From Hyphomicrobiales bacterium (GTDB taxonomy: Bacteria; Pseudomonadota; Alphaproteobacteria; Rhizobiales; Beijerinckiaceae): 15,064 nucleotides of DNA. This document shows, one piece after another, positions 13,408 through 15,064 of this stretch. Position 1 is the stretch's first letter; the number at the start of each line of letters is the position of its first letter. The notes under the pieces are model-generated. The model had not been told where the DNA came from and searched no databases. It saw only the letters and a program-made list of their open reading frames with translations. Location: NCBI GenBank assembly GCA_027489835.1, contig JAIXZF010000153.1:1-15064 (forward strand). Direction: 5' to 3'. A program made the translations under genes and the position numbers.

Positions 13408-14913
13408 TCAACTCAATACGGGCGGACGGCGGCCCTTCGCCATCTCGTAGAGCTTCGGCGCCAGCACCAGCCCCAGCGCGATGATCAGGATGGTCAGCGA
13501 GAGCGGGCGGGTGACGAAGATCGTCCAGTCGCCCGCCGAGATCGTCATCGCCTGGCGGAAGTTCTGCTCAGCCAGCGGCCCCAGGATCATGCCGATGATG
13601 ACCGGCGCGGTGGGGAAGTCGTATCGCCGCATCAGGTAGCCGACGATGCCGATGGCGTAGAGCAGCATCAGGTCGACATAGGATTGGCTGATCCCGTAGG
13701 TGCCGATCGTGGCGAACACCAGGATGCCGGCATAGAGCAGCGGGGCCGGGATGTTGAGCATCTTCACCCATAGCCCGATCAGCGGCAGGTTCAGCACCAG
13801 TAGCATCACGTTGCCGATGAAAAGCGATGCGATGAGGCCCCAGACCAGCGCCGGCTGCGTCTGGAGCAGCAGCGGGCCGGGGTTGATGCCGTAGCTCTGG
13901 AAGGCGGAGAGCATGATCGCTGCCGTCGCCGAGGTCGGCAGGCCAAGCGTGAGCATCGGCACGAGCACGCCCGCCGCCGAGGCGTTGTTGGCCGCTTCCG
14001 GCCCGGCCACGCCCTCGATCGCGCCCACGGTCCCGAACTCCTCGGGATGCTTTGAAAGCTTCTTCTCTGTGTAATAGCTCAGGAAGGTCGGGATTTCGGC
14101 TCCGCCCGCCGGCATCGCGCCGATGGGGAAGCCGAAGGCCGTGCCGCGCAGCCAGGGACCGATGGAGCGCTTCCATTCAAGCTTGGTCATCATCAGCGAG
14201 CCCTTGAGCGGCGTGATCTGGTCGCCGCCGCTTTCCCGCTTGGCCGCGTTGTAGAGCGTCTCGCCCACCGCGAAGAGGCCGACCGCAACGACAATCACGT
14301 TGATGCCGTCGAGCAGTTCCTGCAGCCCGAAGGTGAAGCGCGCCTGCCCGGTCTGCAGGTCGATGCCGATCAACCCGAGGAAGATGCCGAAGAACAGCGC
14401 GCTCAGCCCGCGCACCGCCGAGTTGCCGAGAACGGCGGAGACGGTGGTGAAGGCCAGCACCATAAGCGCGAAGTACTCGGGAGGACCGAATTTCAGCGCC
14501 CAGTCCACGACCAGCGGGGCAAGGAAGGCGATGCCGAGCGTTCCGATGGTCCCCGCCACGAAGGAGCCTATGGCGGCAGTGGCGAGCGCCGCGCCCGCGC
14601 GGCCGTTGCGGGCCATCTTGTTGCCCTCCATCGAGGTGACGATGGAGGCGCTTTCGCCCGGCGTGTTGAGCAGGATCGAGGTGGTCGATCCGCCATACAT
14701 GGCGCCGTAATAGATGCCCGCGAACAGGATGAACGCGGCGGTCGGCTCGACCTTGAATGTGATGGGCAGCAGGAGCGCGATGGTGAGCGCTGGCCCCAGC
14801 CCCGGCAGCACGCCGATGGCCGTGCCAAGCGTGGTGCCCACCAGGCACCATAGAAGGTTCATCGGGGTCAGCGCGACGGCGAACCCTGACATCAGACCGT
14901 TGAAGCCGTCCAT
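13408..14913 (-). CDS. tctA: tripartite tricarboxylate transporter large membrane subunit TctA
   Basis: The product has 501 residues, the usual size for TctA. The duplicated family signature is visible. In the first half are LGTAIGVLPGLGPALTIALL, then GAMYGGSTTSILLNTPGESAS and MEGNKMARNGRAGAAL. In the second half are FPIGAMPAGGAEIPTFLSY, then EEFGTVGAIEGVAGPEAANN and LTLGLPTSATAAIML. About a dozen hydrophobic segments make it the permease of a proton- or sodium-driven importer for citrate-like or other carboxylates, fed by a periplasmic TctC. The GLPTS motif in the second half differs from the more common GIPGS, marking a known subfamily variant rather than a defect. The tctB stop is 1 bp upstream. 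The substrate cannot be deduced; the binding protein gene is outside the window. Confidence 0.95.
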   Translation of the reverse strand: MDGFNGLMSGFAVALTPMNLLWCLVGTTLGTAIGVLPGLGPALTIALLLPITFKVEPTAAFILFAGIYYGAMYGGSTTSILLNTPGESASIVTSMEGNKMARNGRAGAALATAAIGSFVAGTIGTLGIAFLAPLVVDWALKFGPPEYFALMVLAFTTVSAVLGNSAVRGLSALFFGIFLGLIGIDLQTGQARFTFGLQELLDGINVIVVAVGLFAVGETLYNAAKRESGGDQITPLKGSLMMTKLEWKRSIGPWLRGTAFGFPIGAMPAGGAEIPTFLSYYTEKKLSKHPEEFGTVGAIEGVAGPEAANNASAAGVLVPMLTLGLPTSATAAIMLSAFQSYGINPGPLLLQTQPALVWGLIASLFIGNVMLLVLNLPLIGLWVKMLNIPAPLLYAGILVFATIGTYGISQSYVDLMLLYAIGIVGYLMRRYDFPTAPVIIGMILGPLAEQNFRQAMTISAGDWTIFVTRPLSLTILIIALGLVLAPKLYEMAKGRRPPVLS

Positions 14914-14914
14914 G

Positions 14915-15064
14915 TCAGCGTCCCCGCACGGCCGCGATGGCCCACTCGATGGCGTTCTCGATCAGGCCCGCGCCGATGTTGATGTTCAGCGTCTTGGCGA
15001 AGCCGAGATAGGCGATCAGCGCGAAGGCGGCGCCGATGGCCGCGTCGCGCAGGATCTGGCGCGA
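14915..15064 (-). CDS. tctB: tripartite tricarboxylate transporter small subunit TctB, C-terminal part
   Basis: The frame enters from the right edge and gives 49 residues before TGA. It contains a hydrophobic segment (AAIGAAFALIAYLGFAKTL), a short NINIGAGLIENAI turn and ends AAVRGR. This pattern and the position 1 bp before tctA fit the last transmembrane helix and short tail of TctB, a poorly conserved four-helix subunit. The call rests largely on context because TctB sequences diverge widely. Confidence 0.75.
   Translation of the reverse strand, partial: SRQILRDAAIGAAFALIAYLGFAKTLNINIGAGLIENAIEWAIAAVRGR

Overview
This is high-GC bacterial chromosomal DNA, most likely from an alphaproteobacterium of the Hyphomicrobiales type. 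The inference rests on the flagellin C-terminus, TRAP and tripartite tricarboxylate (TTT) transporters, IS6-family elements of an alphaproteobacterial type, and a dispersed intergenic inverted repeat common in that class. Genus cannot be fixed from the sequence alone.

Layout. (1) 2-196: the last 46 codons of a flagellin gene and its strong hairpin terminator. (2) 258-1421: stacked IS debris. It holds a decayed 820-bp IS6-family element (copy A), a scrap of an IS3-family orfA that copy A interrupts, and two successive IS6 right-end fragments. (3) 1424-8728: two large tandem paralogous minus-strand genes (1036 and 1088 aa). Each encodes a secreted calcium-binding protein: an N-terminal beta-rich domain, ten 57-residue FG-GAP/VCBS repeats, RTX nonapeptide blocks and a type I secretion-type C-terminus. 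A third IS6 element (copy B), with an intact transposase frame but no right end, lies between them. (4) 8788-9603: a duplicated IS6 left end and a chimeric IS6 element (copy C), about 300 bp of whose interior is unrelated DNA. (5) 9632-9789: tRNA-Ser(GCU) with its own terminator, minus strand. (6) 10021-13099: a complete TRAP transporter operon dctP-dctQ-dctM, plus strand. (7) 13127-13387: a long nested inverted repeat and a terminator between convergent operons. (8) 13408-15064: tctA and the end of tctB of a TTT transporter, minus strand, running off the window.

How it fits together. The two RTX/FG-GAP genes form an accessory island with decayed IS6 material on both sides and between them. 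They look like a duplicated surface or extracellular calcium-binding protein; no type I secretion genes are in the window, so export machinery must lie elsewhere. The right third is ordinary metabolic sequence: two different periplasmic-binding-protein-dependent carboxylate-type importers placed tail to tail. The most unusual features are the paired ten-repeat genes, the stacking of IS6 ends against their 5' and 3' boundaries, and the nested IS layers next to the flagellin gene.
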